NCBI RefSeq assembly: GCF_003096655.1
Contig: NZ_QEKQ01000013.1
Coordinates: 1-37,889, forward strand
Source of the DNA: Tamilnaduibacter salinus
GTDB taxonomy: Bacteria; Pseudomonadota; Gammaproteobacteria; Pseudomonadales; Oleiphilaceae
Length of the DNA: 37,889 bases
Reading direction: 5' to 3'
A model generated the notes under the pieces. The model made no database searches, was not told where the DNA came from, and was given only the letters and a program-made list of their open reading frames with translations. This document shows positions 27,609 through 34,587 of this stretch, in pieces (the first letter of the stretch is position 1; the number at the start of each line of letters is the position of its first letter). Made by a program: the position numbers and the translations under genes.

Positions 27609-28100
27609 CTAGTTTTTCGGTTCGTTCGGGACGCGTACGACCCGGCTGGACGAGGCGTGATCCGTCCAGGTCCGCTTTTCGCTGTCCCACAGCATCCACA
27701 GATAGCCGAAGCCGATGGTCAGCCAAGCGGCCCAGCCCACCATGTAGCGCAGCAGCGCCTGACTCCAGCGAATGGATGAGCCATCATCGTTCTCGATCCG
27801 GATGCGCCAGACCTGCATGCCGAGCGTCTGGCCCGTACGCGTCCAGAAATAGGCGAAGAAAAAATAAAGCGTTACGAACAGCACGGTGCTCAGCATCGGG
27901 TCGGTGTTGAGCTGGCCGGACTCCGCCATTTGCTGGTACTCGTCAAACCCAATCACCCACGCCGCCAGCATCGTATACCCCCACGTGACCACGATGACCA
28001 CCGCGATGCTGATGAGTCCGTCGTAGATCATGGCGAGCAGTCGGCGGATCAGGCTGGCCGGTGAGAGCAGGACCTCTGGGTCGTGAAACTGTCGGTACAT
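27609..28100 (-). CDS. RDD family membrane protein
   Basis: A small integral membrane protein of 163 residues with three hydrophobic segments (about 22-50, 70-88, 118-138). The family hallmarks are the conserved Arg and Asp in LIRRLLAMIYDGLI near residue 18 and the RTGQTLGMQVWRIRI segment near 88. RDD proteins have been linked to ion exchange in a few halophiles, but function is not predictable for this one. It is monocistronic, convergent with lptG, and its upstream region is shared with the alaS promoter region. Confidence 0.9.
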   Translation of the reverse strand: MYRQFHDPEVLLSPASLIRRLLAMIYDGLISIAVVIVVTWGYTMLAAWVIGFDEYQQMAESGQLNTDPMLSTVLFVTLYFFFAYFWTRTGQTLGMQVWRIRIENDDGSSIRWSQALLRYMVGWAAWLTIGFGYLWMLWDSEKRTWTDHASSSRVVRVPNEPKN

Positions 28101-28212
28101 CGCAGCGGTTCCGTTTGCAGGTAAAGGCCTGGAGTATAAAGGAATGGTGCGGTCGCTTTCTCGTTTTTTACCCCATGCGGCTGTGCTAGAGTATCGAGCT
28201 TACTGTTCCCTT

Positions 28213-28226
28213 GAGAGCGCGCTCTC
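28213..28226. promoter_or_regulatory. Perfect 14-bp palindrome in the RDD-alaS gap
   Basis: GAGAGCGCGCTCTC is an exact palindrome lying between the divergent RDD and alaS genes, just before a TTGAAC -35 candidate. Its position fits an operator for alaS or for the RDD gene. The binding protein is unknown. Confidence 0.4.
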
Positions 28227-28234
28227 CCGCGATG

Positions 28235-28273
28235 TTGAACGAGTCCGGGCAAGCCCTCATATTTTATTATAAT
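28235..28273 (+). promoter_or_regulatory. Candidate alaS promoter region
   Basis: TTGAAC (28235-28240) is followed after 17 bases by CATATT (28258-28263). A perfect TATAAT (28268-28273) lies just beyond but lacks a -35 at normal spacing. The region is markedly AT-rich against its surroundings. A GC hairpin, CCGGGG paired with CCCCGG around 28320-28341, follows in the leader before the alaS start. Confidence 0.4.
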
Positions 28274-28380
28274 GACAATGCGTATGTTGATAGGGCGGTT
28301 CGGGCGAATGAACGCCCAGCCGGGGCGCAGCGCTCCCCGGGGTTACCCACTCACAGTCTGATGAGAGTCAGGACACGGCT

Positions 28381-31017
28381 ATGAAAACCGCAGTACTGCG
28401 CCAGAACTTCTTTGATTTCTTCAGCCAGCGCGGCCACGAGGTGGTGCCGAGCAGTTCGCTGGTGCCCCACGACGATCCGACACTGCTGTTCACCAACGCC
28501 GGTATGAACCAGTTCAAGGACGTCTTCCTGGGGCGGGAGGATCGCGGCTATACCCGCGCGGTCAGTGCGCAGCGCTGTGTCCGGGCTGGGGGCAAGCACA
28601 ACGATCTGGAGAACGTCGGCTACACCGCCCGGCATCACACCTTTTTTGAGATGCTGGGCAACTTCAGTTTTGGCGATTACTTCAAGCGTGAAGCGATCGA
28701 GTTCGCCTGGACGTTCCTGACCAGTCCGGACTGGCTGGGCCTGCCCAAAGACAAACTGCTGGTGACCATCTACGACGCGGACCAGGAAGCCTTCGATATC
28801 TGGCACGACGAAATGGGCGTGCCGTCCGATCGCATCATCCGGATCGGTGACAACAAAGGCGCGCCGTACGCCTCGGATAACTTCTGGCAGATGGGCGACA
28901 CCGGTCCGTGTGGCCCCTGTACCGAGATTTTCTTCGATCACGGGCCCGACGTGGCGGGCGGCCCTCCCGGCACGCCGGAAGAGGATGGCGACCGGTTCAT
29001 CGAAATCTGGAATGTGGTCTTCATGCAGTACAACCGTCAGTCCGACGGCACCATGGAAGACCTGCCCAAGCCCTCGGTCGATACCGGCATGGGCCTGGAG
29101 CGCATTGCCGCGGTCCTGCAGGGTGTGCACAGCAACTACGAGATCGACCTGTTCCAGGATCTGCTCAAGGCGGCGTCCGAACTGTTGGGCGGCGTGGATA
29201 CCACCGAAGCCAGCCTCCGGGTTGTGGCGGACCACATCCGTTCCTGTGCCTTTCTGATCGCCGACGGTGTGATGCCGTCCAATGAAGGCCGTGGCTTCGT
29301 CCTGCGCCGGATCATCCGTCGGGCGGCGCGTCACGGTAACAAGCTGGGCGCGACCGAGCCGTTCTTTCACAAGCTGACCGCGGCGCTGGTGGACCTGATG
29401 GGTGAGGCCTATCCCGAGCTCAAACGCACCCAGGCACAGATCGAAAAGGTCCTTCAGCAGGAGGAAGAACAGTTTTCCCGGACGCTCGACAAAGGGCTGC
29501 GCCTGCTGGAGCGGGACATCGCGAACCTCTCCGGTACGGAAATTCCCGGCGACACCATCTTCACGCTGTATGACACTTACGGCTTCCCGGTCGATCTCAC
29601 CAACGACATCGCCCGTGAGCGTGGCCTGACACTGGATTACGAGGGCTACGAGAGTGCGATGGAAGCTCAGCGTGAACGGGCGCGGGCCGCGTCCAAGTTT
29701 GGCGTGGACTATAACGCCGACGTGCGCATTGAGGGTGAGACGGAGTTTACAGGTTACGAATACGTCGATGGCAGCAGCCGCATCCGCACCGTGCTGGTCA
29801 ATGGCGAGGAAGCCAACGCGCAGGCCGGGGATGAGGCGATCGTCGTTCTTGAACGCACGCCATTCTATGCCGAGTCCGGCGGTCAGGTGGGCGATACCGG
29901 CCTGTTGACCTGGAGTGGCGGCCGCTTCCATGTCACCGATACGCGCAAGGACGGCGACAACCACCTGCATATCGGCACCGTACTTGAGGGCGAAGTCCTG
30001 CCGGGGCTGGAGGTGGAGGCCCGCATCGACAGCGAGCGCCGCCAGGCCATCAAGCTCAATCACTCGGCGACTCACCTTCTGCACGCTGCTCTCAAGAACG
30101 TGCTGGGCAATCACGTGACCCAGAAGGGCTCGCTGGTGGAGCCGGATCGGCTGCGGTTCGACTTCTCGCACTTTGAAGCCCTGACGCCGCAGGAAATCAA
30201 CGCCATCGAGGAGCAGGTCAACGCTCAGATCCTGGCGAATGCACCGGTGCAGACCGAGATCACCGATATCGAGACGGCGAAGGAGAAGGGTGCCTGCATG
30301 CTTTTCGATGAAAAGTATGGCGATCAGGTCCGGGTGTTGAGCATGGGCACGGATGATTTCTCCGTGGAACTCTGTGGCGGTACCCACGTCAGCCGGACGG
30401 GGGATATTGGCCAGCTTCGGATCGTCTCCGAAAGCGGCATTTCCTCCGGCGTTCGCCGGGTCGAAGCGGTGACCGGGCAGAAGGCGCTGGAGTGGGCGGA
30501 CGACACCGAAGAGCGCCTGGATCGCGTCGCCGAACTGGTGCGTGGGAACCGAGACACCGTGGTCGAGCGCGTTGAGACGGCCATCGAACGCAATCGCGAA
30601 CTCGAGAAAGAACTGGAACGCCTCAAGTCCAAGCTGGCCAGCTCCGCCGGTTCCGATCTGGCGGACAACGCCGTGGACGTCAGCGGCCTGAAGGTCGTGG
30701 CCTCAAAACTGGAAGGCGCGGATCGTAAGGCGCTGATGGAAACTGCCGATCAGCTCAAGAACAAGTTGGGCACCGGTGTGGTTGTGCTGGCGGCGGAGCA
30801 GGATGGCAAGGTCATGCTCGTGGCCGGTGTTACGAAAGACGCGACGGGCCGCGTACGTGCCGGCGATCTCATGAAAAAGCTGGCGGCCGAGGTGGGCGGC
30901 AAGGGCGGCGGCCGTCCGGACATGGCCCAGGGGGGCGGCACCGACGTGGCTGGCCTGCCATCGGCGCTGGAAAAAGTCGCAGGCTGGGTTGAGGAAGCGC
31001 TCACCGCTTCCGCGTGA
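28381..31017 (+). CDS. alaS: Alanine--tRNA ligase
   Basis: Class II synthetase charging tRNA-Ala, with an editing domain for mischarged serine and glycine. The 878 residues match E. coli (876). The N-terminal catalytic core has [33 protein letters not shown] and the class II motif 2 region around [20 protein letters not shown]. The editing site is complete: His561 and His565 in HSATH, Cys665 and His669 in CGGTH. The C-terminal C-Ala domain ends with the Gly-rich [17 protein letters not shown] lies eight bases before the ATG. The 280-base upstream region contains a palindrome and a GC hairpin. It precedes lysC by 141 bases. Confidence 0.97.
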   Translation: MKTAVLRQNFFDFFSQRGHEVVPSSSLVPHDDPTLLFTNAGMNQFKDVFLGREDRGYTRAVSAQRCVRAGGKHNDLENVGYTARHHTFFEMLGNFSFGDYFKREAIEFAWTFLTSPDWLGLPKDKLLVTIYDADQEAFDIWHDEMGVPSDRIIRIGDNKGAPYASDNFWQMGDTGPCGPCTEIFFDHGPDVAGGPPGTPEEDGDRFIEIWNVVFMQYNRQSDGTMEDLPKPSVDTGMGLERIAAVLQGVHSNYEIDLFQDLLKAASELLGGVDTTEASLRVVADHIRSCAFLIADGVMPSNEGRGFVLRRIIRRAARHGNKLGATEPFFHKLTAALVDLMGEAYPELKRTQAQIEKVLQQEEEQFSRTLDKGLRLLERDIANLSGTEIPGDTIFTLYDTYGFPVDLTNDIARERGLTLDYEGYESAMEAQRERARAASKFGVDYNADVRIEGETEFTGYEYVDGSSRIRTVLVNGEEANAQAGDEAIVVLERTPFYAESGGQVGDTGLLTWSGGRFHVTDTRKDGDNHLHIGTVLEGEVLPGLEVEARIDSERRQAIKLNHSATHLLHAALKNVLGNHVTQKGSLVEPDRLRFDFSHFEALTPQEINAIEEQVNAQILANAPVQTEITDIETAKEKGACMLFDEKYGDQVRVLSMGTDDFSVELCGGTHVSRTGDIGQLRIVSESGISSGVRRVEAVTGQKALEWADDTEERLDRVAELVRGNRDTVVERVETAIERNRELEKELERLKSKLASSAGSDLADNAVDVSGLKVVASKLEGADRKALMETADQLKNKLGTGVVVLAAEQDGKVMLVAGVTKDATGRVRAGDLMKKLAAEVGGKGGGRPDMAQGGGTDVAGLPSALEKVAGWVEEALTASA

Positions 31018-31030
31018 TGGTGAACGCCTG

Positions 31031-31057
31031 TTCAGTGCTTGCATAAACGACTATAAT
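31031..31057 (+). promoter_or_regulatory. Candidate lysC promoter
   Basis: A perfect TATAAT lies at 31052-31057 in the gap between alaS and lysC, about 100 bases before the lysC start. The -35 is weak: TTCAGT (31031-31036) at 15-base spacing or TGTTCA at 17. An independent promoter for lysC-csrA is therefore plausible. Confidence 0.5.
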
Positions 31058-31158
31058 CGGTCGCTTTGCAACAGTCGCGGCCGCCACGGGCGGTGAATGA
31101 TTGTGTTGCGGGAGCCGGCCTCAGCCGATTCCGTTCAGAAGGAAGAGTTCAGGAGAGA

Positions 31159-32394
31159 ATGGCGCTACTGGTCCAGAAATACGGCGGAACGTCGGTCGGT
31201 TCCCCCGAACGCATCGAAGCGGTGGCCGAGCGGGTCAGCCGTGCCCGTGATAATGGCGATGATGTGGTCGTGGTGGTTTCCGCCATGAGTGGCGAGACTA
31301 ACCGGCTGATTGCCCTGGCGGAGAGCATCAGCGAAACCCCGTCTCCACGGGAGATGGATGTGCTGGTGTCCACGGGGGAGCAGGTCACCATCGCGCTGCT
31401 GTCGATGGCCCTGCACAAGCGGGGTCTGGAAGCGCGTTCCTACACGGGTGGGCAGGTGGGGATCCGGACGGACAACGCCCACACCAAGGCCCGCATCCAG
31501 CGCATTGATGAGGAGCGGATGCAGGGGGACCTGAACGCCGGGCGCGTGGTGGTCGTCGCCGGATTCCAGGGCGTCGACGACGAGGGCAATATCACCACGC
31601 TGGGGCGTGGCGGTTCCGATACAACTGCCGTCGCACTGGCGGCGGCCCTGAAGGCCGATGAGTGCCAGATATACACCGACGTGGATGGGGTTTACACGAC
31701 CGATCCACGGGTAGTGGACCAGGCGCGCCGTCTTGATCGTATTACCTTTGAGGAAATGATCGAGATGGCCAGCCTGGGTTCCAAAGTGCTGCAGATTCGC
31801 GCTGTGGAATTTGCCGGCAAATACAATGTCCCATTAAGGGTGCTGTCCAGTTTTAAGGACGGCGAGGGTACCCTGATCACACTGGAGGATGAGTCCGAGA
31901 TGGAACAACCGCTCGTTTCCGGCATTGCGTTCAACCGTGACGAGGCCAAGCTCACCATCTCCGGTGTGCCTGACACGCCCGGCAGTGCATCGCGCATCCT
32001 CAAGCCGGTCAGTGATGCCAATATCGAGATTGACATGATTGTCCAGAACGTGGGGGCGGATAACCGCACCGACTTTACGTTCACCGTACATCGCAACGAC
32101 TACGAGAAAGCGAAAACCATCCTCGATGACATTGCCAGCAACCTGTCGGCCCGGGAGGTGACGGGAGACAATCGCATTGCCAAGGTCAGTATCGTGGGTG
32201 TCGGTATGCGCTCCCACGCGGGCGTGGCGTCTCTCATGTTTGAGTCGTTGTCCAATGAAGGCATCAACATTCAGATGATCAGCACCAGCGAAATCAAGAT
32301 ATCGGTGGTGATTGCGGAGAAATACCTCGAGCTGGCCGTTCGGGCGCTGCACAGTGCCTTTGAACTGCACGAGCCCGTGGTTGAGGAAGCGTGA
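31159..32394 (+). CDS. lysC: Aspartate kinase, lysine/threonine-regulated type
   Basis: Phosphorylates aspartate, the first step to lysine, threonine and methionine. From ATG 31159 the protein has 411 residues, matching Pseudomonas-type LysC. The kinase domain opens [13 protein letters not shown], with [18 protein letters not shown] and [15 protein letters not shown]-type segments (here [15 protein letters not shown]). Two ACT regulatory domains fill residues about 265-411. AGGAG (31151-31155) precedes the ATG. Frames extend 93 bases further upstream but without support. An in-frame ATG at 31900 may start a separate beta subunit. The region between lysC and csrA lacks a strong terminator. Confidence 0.95.
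   Translation: MALLVQKYGGTSVGSPERIEAVAERVSRARDNGDDVVVVVSAMSGETNRLIALAESISETPSPREMDVLVSTGEQVTIALLSMALHKRGLEARSYTGGQVGIRTDNAHTKARIQRIDEERMQGDLNAGRVVVVAGFQGVDDEGNITTLGRGGSDTTAVALAAALKADECQIYTDVDGVYTTDPRVVDQARRLDRITFEEMIEMASLGSKVLQIRAVEFAGKYNVPLRVLSSFKDGEGTLITLEDESEMEQPLVSGIAFNRDEAKLTISGVPDTPGSASRILKPVSDANIEIDMIVQNVGADNRTDFTFTVHRNDYEKAKTILDDIASNLSAREVTGDNRIAKVSIVGVGMRSHAGVASLMFESLSNEGINIQMISTSEIKISVVIAEKYLELAVRALHSAFELHEPVVEEA
31884..31902 (+). promoter_or_regulatory. Candidate internal start for a LysC beta subunit
   Basis: GGAGG at 31884-31888 lies 11 bases before an in-frame ATG at 31900 (codon 248). Translation from it would give a 164-residue protein starting [18 protein letters not shown], that is, both ACT domains. 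Corynebacterium and Bacillus aspartate kinases are known to make such a beta subunit from an internal start, and in Corynebacterium it begins at the corresponding place. Use of this start here is inferred. Confidence 0.45.
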
Positions 32395-32507
32395 GGGCCA
32401 ACCCCGGTCGCCTGAGCGTCTTTCCTGTCCTGCACCGCCGTGGCGTCCGCGGTTCGGACACCCAGGACGGTTCGGGCGGGGCGTTTTCATAATAATGAAT
32501 GAATCGG

Positions 32508-32613
32508 GGAGCTTGGTGTTCCGTTCGGTGTGTTCACCGGAAGGAGCGCTCTGGCGTGACGGAAACGTTCTGCACGTCTTTAATGTTGGAACAGGTAGCT
32601 CGGTATCAAAGGA
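32508..32613 (+). promoter_or_regulatory. csrA leader with several GGA motifs
   Basis: GGA triplets, the core of CsrA binding sites, occur at 32508, 32539, 32543, 32561, 32588 and 32611 in the leader. The last is inside the AAAGGAG ribosome site of csrA (32608-32614). Direct repression of csrA translation by CsrA is known in E. coli. That it occurs here is inferred from this spacing, and promoter position is unknown. Confidence 0.4.
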
Positions 32614-32622
32614 GTCGAGGCA

Positions 32623-32820
32623 ATGTTGATTTTGACCCGCCGTGTTGGCGAAACCCTGATGGTTGGCGATGAAGTCACTGTCACGGTGCTTGGGGTAAAA
32701 GGGAATCAGGTGCGTATTGGTGTCAATGCGCCAAAGGATGTGGCGGTTCACCGCGAAGAGATTTACCAGCGCATCCAGAGCGAGCAGGATGACGATAGCG
32801 CGGGGCCGGGTAACGAGTAA
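32623..32820 (+). CDS. csrA: Carbon storage regulator CsrA
   Basis: Small dimeric RNA-binding protein that blocks translation or alters stability of mRNAs carrying GGA sites, controlling carbon storage, motility and biofilm. It has 65 residues (E. coli 61) with the classic start [18 protein letters not shown], the RNA-binding Leu4-Arg6-Arg7 patch, [23 protein letters not shown] and Arg44 in VHREEI (the position needed for RNA binding). The C-terminal tail is acidic and variable. AAAGGAG sits eight bases before the ATG. The order alaS-lysC-csrA-tRNA is widely conserved in gammaproteobacteria. Confidence 0.97.
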   Translation: MLILTRRVGETLMVGDEVTVTVLGVKGNQVRIGVNAPKDVAVHREEIYQRIQSEQDDDSAGPGNE

Positions 32821-32914
32821 CCGCCCAAGGTGCCAAGGCGACGTATAACTAGCCGGGTCGGCAGTGATTTTTCAAAAAAGTTCTGTCAACCCTATGAAAA
32901 TGAAATCATTATGG

Positions 32915-32928
32915 TAGTATACGCCGCG
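32915..32928 (+). promoter_or_regulatory. Candidate promoter of the tRNA cluster
   Basis: TAGTAT (32915-32920) is followed at once by a GC-rich discriminator, ACGCCGCG, and the tRNA-Ser begins eight bases later. GC-rich discriminators are typical of promoters under stringent control. No -35 of quality lies at 16 to 18 bases. Confidence 0.4.
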
Positions 32929-32935
32929 TTCTCAA

Positions 32936-33028
<93 letters not shown>

Positions 33029-33037
33029 TTGAACAAC

Positions 33038-33114
33038 GCGGCTGTAGCTCAGCTGGATAGAGCATCTGGCTACGAACCAGGGGGTCGGGGGTTCGAATCC
33101 TCCCAGCCGCGCCA
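33038..33114 (+). tRNA. tRNA-Arg (ACG), copy 1
   Basis: The acceptor stem pairs GCGGCTG (33038-33044) with CAGCCGC, followed by G and encoded CCA. The anticodon loop CTACGAA gives ACG at 33072-33074, read as ICG after deamination and decoding CGU, CGC and CGA. The T-arm is GGGGGTTCGAATCCTCC. Length is 77 nt. Copy 2 at 33378 appears identical. Confidence 0.97.
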
Positions 33115-33286
33115 TTTTTCAGTACCGCAAGCCAGTCACTCCACCAAAACAGTGGTTGGTACGTGGTCAGAAGGGATTCGAACCCCAGGGGTTCGACCGT
33201 AGCAGGCGTAGCCTGCGGAGGAACGTCGGAGCGGATGCGACGACGGCCCGAAGGGCAAGGCCGGCAGGCCTCAGTCATCCTCCCAG
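33115..33286 (+). repeat. tRNA-Arg-associated hairpin unit A
   Basis: The unit follows the CCA of tRNA-Arg copy 1. It holds a palindrome TCGAACCCC-A-GGGGTTCGA (33178-33196), which is an inverted then direct T-arm sequence, and four hairpins: GCAGGC/GCCTGC (33202-33216), CGTCG/CGACG (33224-33242), GCCC-GAA-GGGC (33246-33256) and AGGCC-GGCA-GGCCT (33258-33271). It ends TCATCCTCCCAGCCGC, almost the last bases of tRNA-Arg. It aligns without gaps to 33636-33807, offset 521, with eight differences in the 166 bases compared. The segment 33287-33377 before the next tRNA has a small hairpin (33314-33327) and nothing else. Confidence 0.85.
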
Positions 33287-33377
33287 CCGCCTCCCAGTCC
33301 ATATCCCAAGTGTCGAGGAGCACCTCGGGCGAGAATGGGAAAGGACCAGACACACCAGAAAACGCTTTCCAAAAAAC

Positions 33378-33454
33378 GCGGCTGTAGCTCAGCTGGATAG
33401 AGCATCTGGCTACGAACCAGGGGGTCGGGGGTTCGAATCCTCCCAGCCGCGCCA
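33378..33454 (+). tRNA. tRNA-Arg (ACG), copy 2
   Basis: Sequence appears identical to copy 1 over all 77 nt, with anticodon ACG at 33412-33414 and encoded CCA. Duplication by recombination between the flanking units is likely. It is preceded by GCTTTCCAAAAAAC rather than a promoter-like sequence, so it probably shares the upstream transcript. Confidence 0.97.
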
Positions 33455-33635
33455 TTTTCTTCAGCCCATTGGCTTGTGACTCCGCCCAGCAGTTGGGTAG
33501 AACAGAGTTGGATGGGATTCGAACCCAAGGGTTCGACCGGAGCGAGCGACGCTCGCGGAGGAACGCCGTCATCGCATGACGGCGGCCCCGAAGGGGTGAG
33601 GGCCGAAGGCCCGAATCATCCTCCCAGCCGCGCCA
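33455..33635 (+). repeat. tRNA-Arg-associated hairpin unit B
   Basis: A diverged relative of unit A after tRNA-Arg copy 2. It has the palindrome TCGAACCC-AA-GGGTTCGA (33519-33536), then GCGAGC/GCTCGC (33542-33556), CGCCGTCAT/ATGACGGCG (33564-33584), CCCC-GAA-GGGG (33586-33596) and GGGCC-GAA-GGCCC (33600-33612). It ends at 33619-33635 with the exact last 17 bases of tRNA-Arg including CCA, and is then continued by the flank of unit A'. Stems 1, 2 and 4 differ from unit A by paired changes that keep pairing. Confidence 0.85.
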
Positions 33636-33807
33636 TTTTTCAGTACCGCAAGCCATTCACTCCACCAAAACAGTGGTTGGTACGTGGTCAGACGGGATTC
33701 GAACCCCAGGGGTTCGACCGTAGCAGGCGCAGCCTGCGGAGAAACGTCGGAGCGGATGCGACGACGGCCCGAAGGGCAGGGCCGAGAGGCCCCAGTCATC
33801 CTCCCAG
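33636..33807 (+). repeat. tRNA-Arg-associated hairpin unit A'
   Basis: A near-copy of unit A, offset 521, but it follows the tRNA-like end of unit B instead of a whole tRNA. All five hairpins are kept. Four of the eight differences from A fall in the last hairpin: two in the loop and two forming a compensatory swap, A-T (33258/33271) to G-C (33779/33792). It ends TCATCCTCCCAG and then diverges. Confidence 0.85.
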
Positions 33808-33834
33808 TCTTCTTCTCATGTTTCGACAGGCTCC

Positions 33835-33850
33835 TGGCATCAGAATGCCA
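33835..33850. repeat. Short hairpin
   Basis: TGGCAT (33835-33840), loop CAGA, ATGCCA (33845-33850). It lies between unit A' and the inverted-repeat element and could be part of either. Confidence 0.4.
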
Positions 33851-33971
33851 CCCAACGTAGCCGACCATTTATGTTCGGAGTGGCCGGGAGACCGCCGAGC
33901 AATTCTCCGCCGCCGGTTGTTTGTCGGGAGCCCTACGGCTCCTCCGAACATAAATGGTCGGCTACCTTGGG
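33851..33971. mobile_element. Miniature inverted-repeat element (candidate)
   Basis: The left arm 33851-33880 and right arm 33942-33971 are 30-base inverted repeats with one mismatch; the inner 24 bases (33857-33880 and 33942-33965) are perfect. The centre is 61 bases with its own hairpin GGAGCC-CTAC-GGCTCC (33927-33942). No coding frame or transposase is present. Target-site duplications are not obvious. The structure fits a MITE or a REP-type palindrome. The 319 bases from here to oadG contain only hairpins and a terminator-like structure; no gene is seen. Confidence 0.6.
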
Positions 33972-34179
33972 CACCGCCGAACCGACGCTACCCATGTCAA
34001 CGACAAACCGACCCTCAAAAAATTAACGAAATACGACACCGCCCGTCGCCATTCCAGAATCGATTTTAAACGCCTGTTCGAAAACCCAAAAATGGCCCCA
34101 AAACCGTGCGTTGGCGTTGTTGTTCGACCTGTCAAAAGGGGCTTTGATGCGGCGATTCGGTTGCTCATAGGGTGCTAAA

Positions 34180-34216
34180 CCGGTAAATTAAGCGGGCTTT
34201 TAACCTGCCGGTTTTT
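34180..34216 (+). terminator. Terminator-like hairpin upstream of oadG
   Basis: CCGG(T)AAATTAA (34180-34191) pairs imperfectly with TTAACCTGCCGG (34200-34211) and is followed by TTTTT (34212-34216). Two A-C mismatches and a wobble weaken the stem. It could end transcription from the tRNA region or attenuate the oad operon. A second hairpin with a mismatch, GCCAGCCTGG/CCAGGGTGGC, lies at 34224-34246. Confidence 0.4.
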
Positions 34217-34290
34217 ACGGATTGCCAGCCTGGATGCCAGGGTGGCGTTTTCTTGCGCCGGTTCCATTCGCAAAAAAAGGTTGAGTGTTC

Positions 34291-34545
34291 ATGGATAACG
34301 TAATGAGCATGGCCATCGATCTGATGCTCTCCGGCATGGGGTTCGTCTTTGCGTTCCTGATCATCCTCGTGTTCGCAACGACCTTCATGTCCAAGGTGGT
34401 GGTCCGTTTTGCTCCAGAGGAGCCGGCAACCCCGGCAAAGACCACCCCGCGCGCCCGGCCGACCGGTCCAGCGTCAGTTGACCCTGACACGACCGAGGCC
34501 ATCAAGCAGGCGATCGCGAAGTACCGGTCGAACCACAAGAAATGA
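34291..34545 (+). CDS. oadG: Oxaloacetate decarboxylase gamma chain
   Basis: Small membrane subunit that holds the alpha and beta chains of the sodium-pumping oxaloacetate decarboxylase together and binds zinc. It has 84 residues: one N-terminal membrane segment, LMLSGMGFVFAFLIILVFATTFM, written here as LMLSGMGFVFAFL and IILVFATTFM (residues about 10-32), then a Pro- and Ala-rich soluble tail ending KYRSNHKK. The gene's position before oadA and oadB identifies it. The start is ATG 34291; an in-frame GTG at 34285 is closer to AAGG (34277-34280) and cannot be excluded. Confidence 0.88.
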   Translation: MDNVMSMAIDLMLSGMGFVFAFLIILVFATTFMSKVVVRFAPEEPATPAKTTPRARPTGPASVDPDTTEAIKQAIAKYRSNHKK

Positions 34546-34587
34546 CCGCGAAGAAACAAGAGAACCTTTAAACAGAAGGCTGACACG

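Noticed and set aside
28351-30387. 678-codon open frame antisense to alaS
   Set aside because: A shadow of the GC-rich codon bias of alaS; the alaS frame has full-length homology and catalytic motifs.
33850-33972. Integron attC site
   Set aside because: ACCCAAC and TTGGGC flank the arms, resembling R'' and R', but the required G before TTGGGC is absent and the arms are a near-perfect palindrome without the bulged bases of attC. No integrase or cassette genes nearby.
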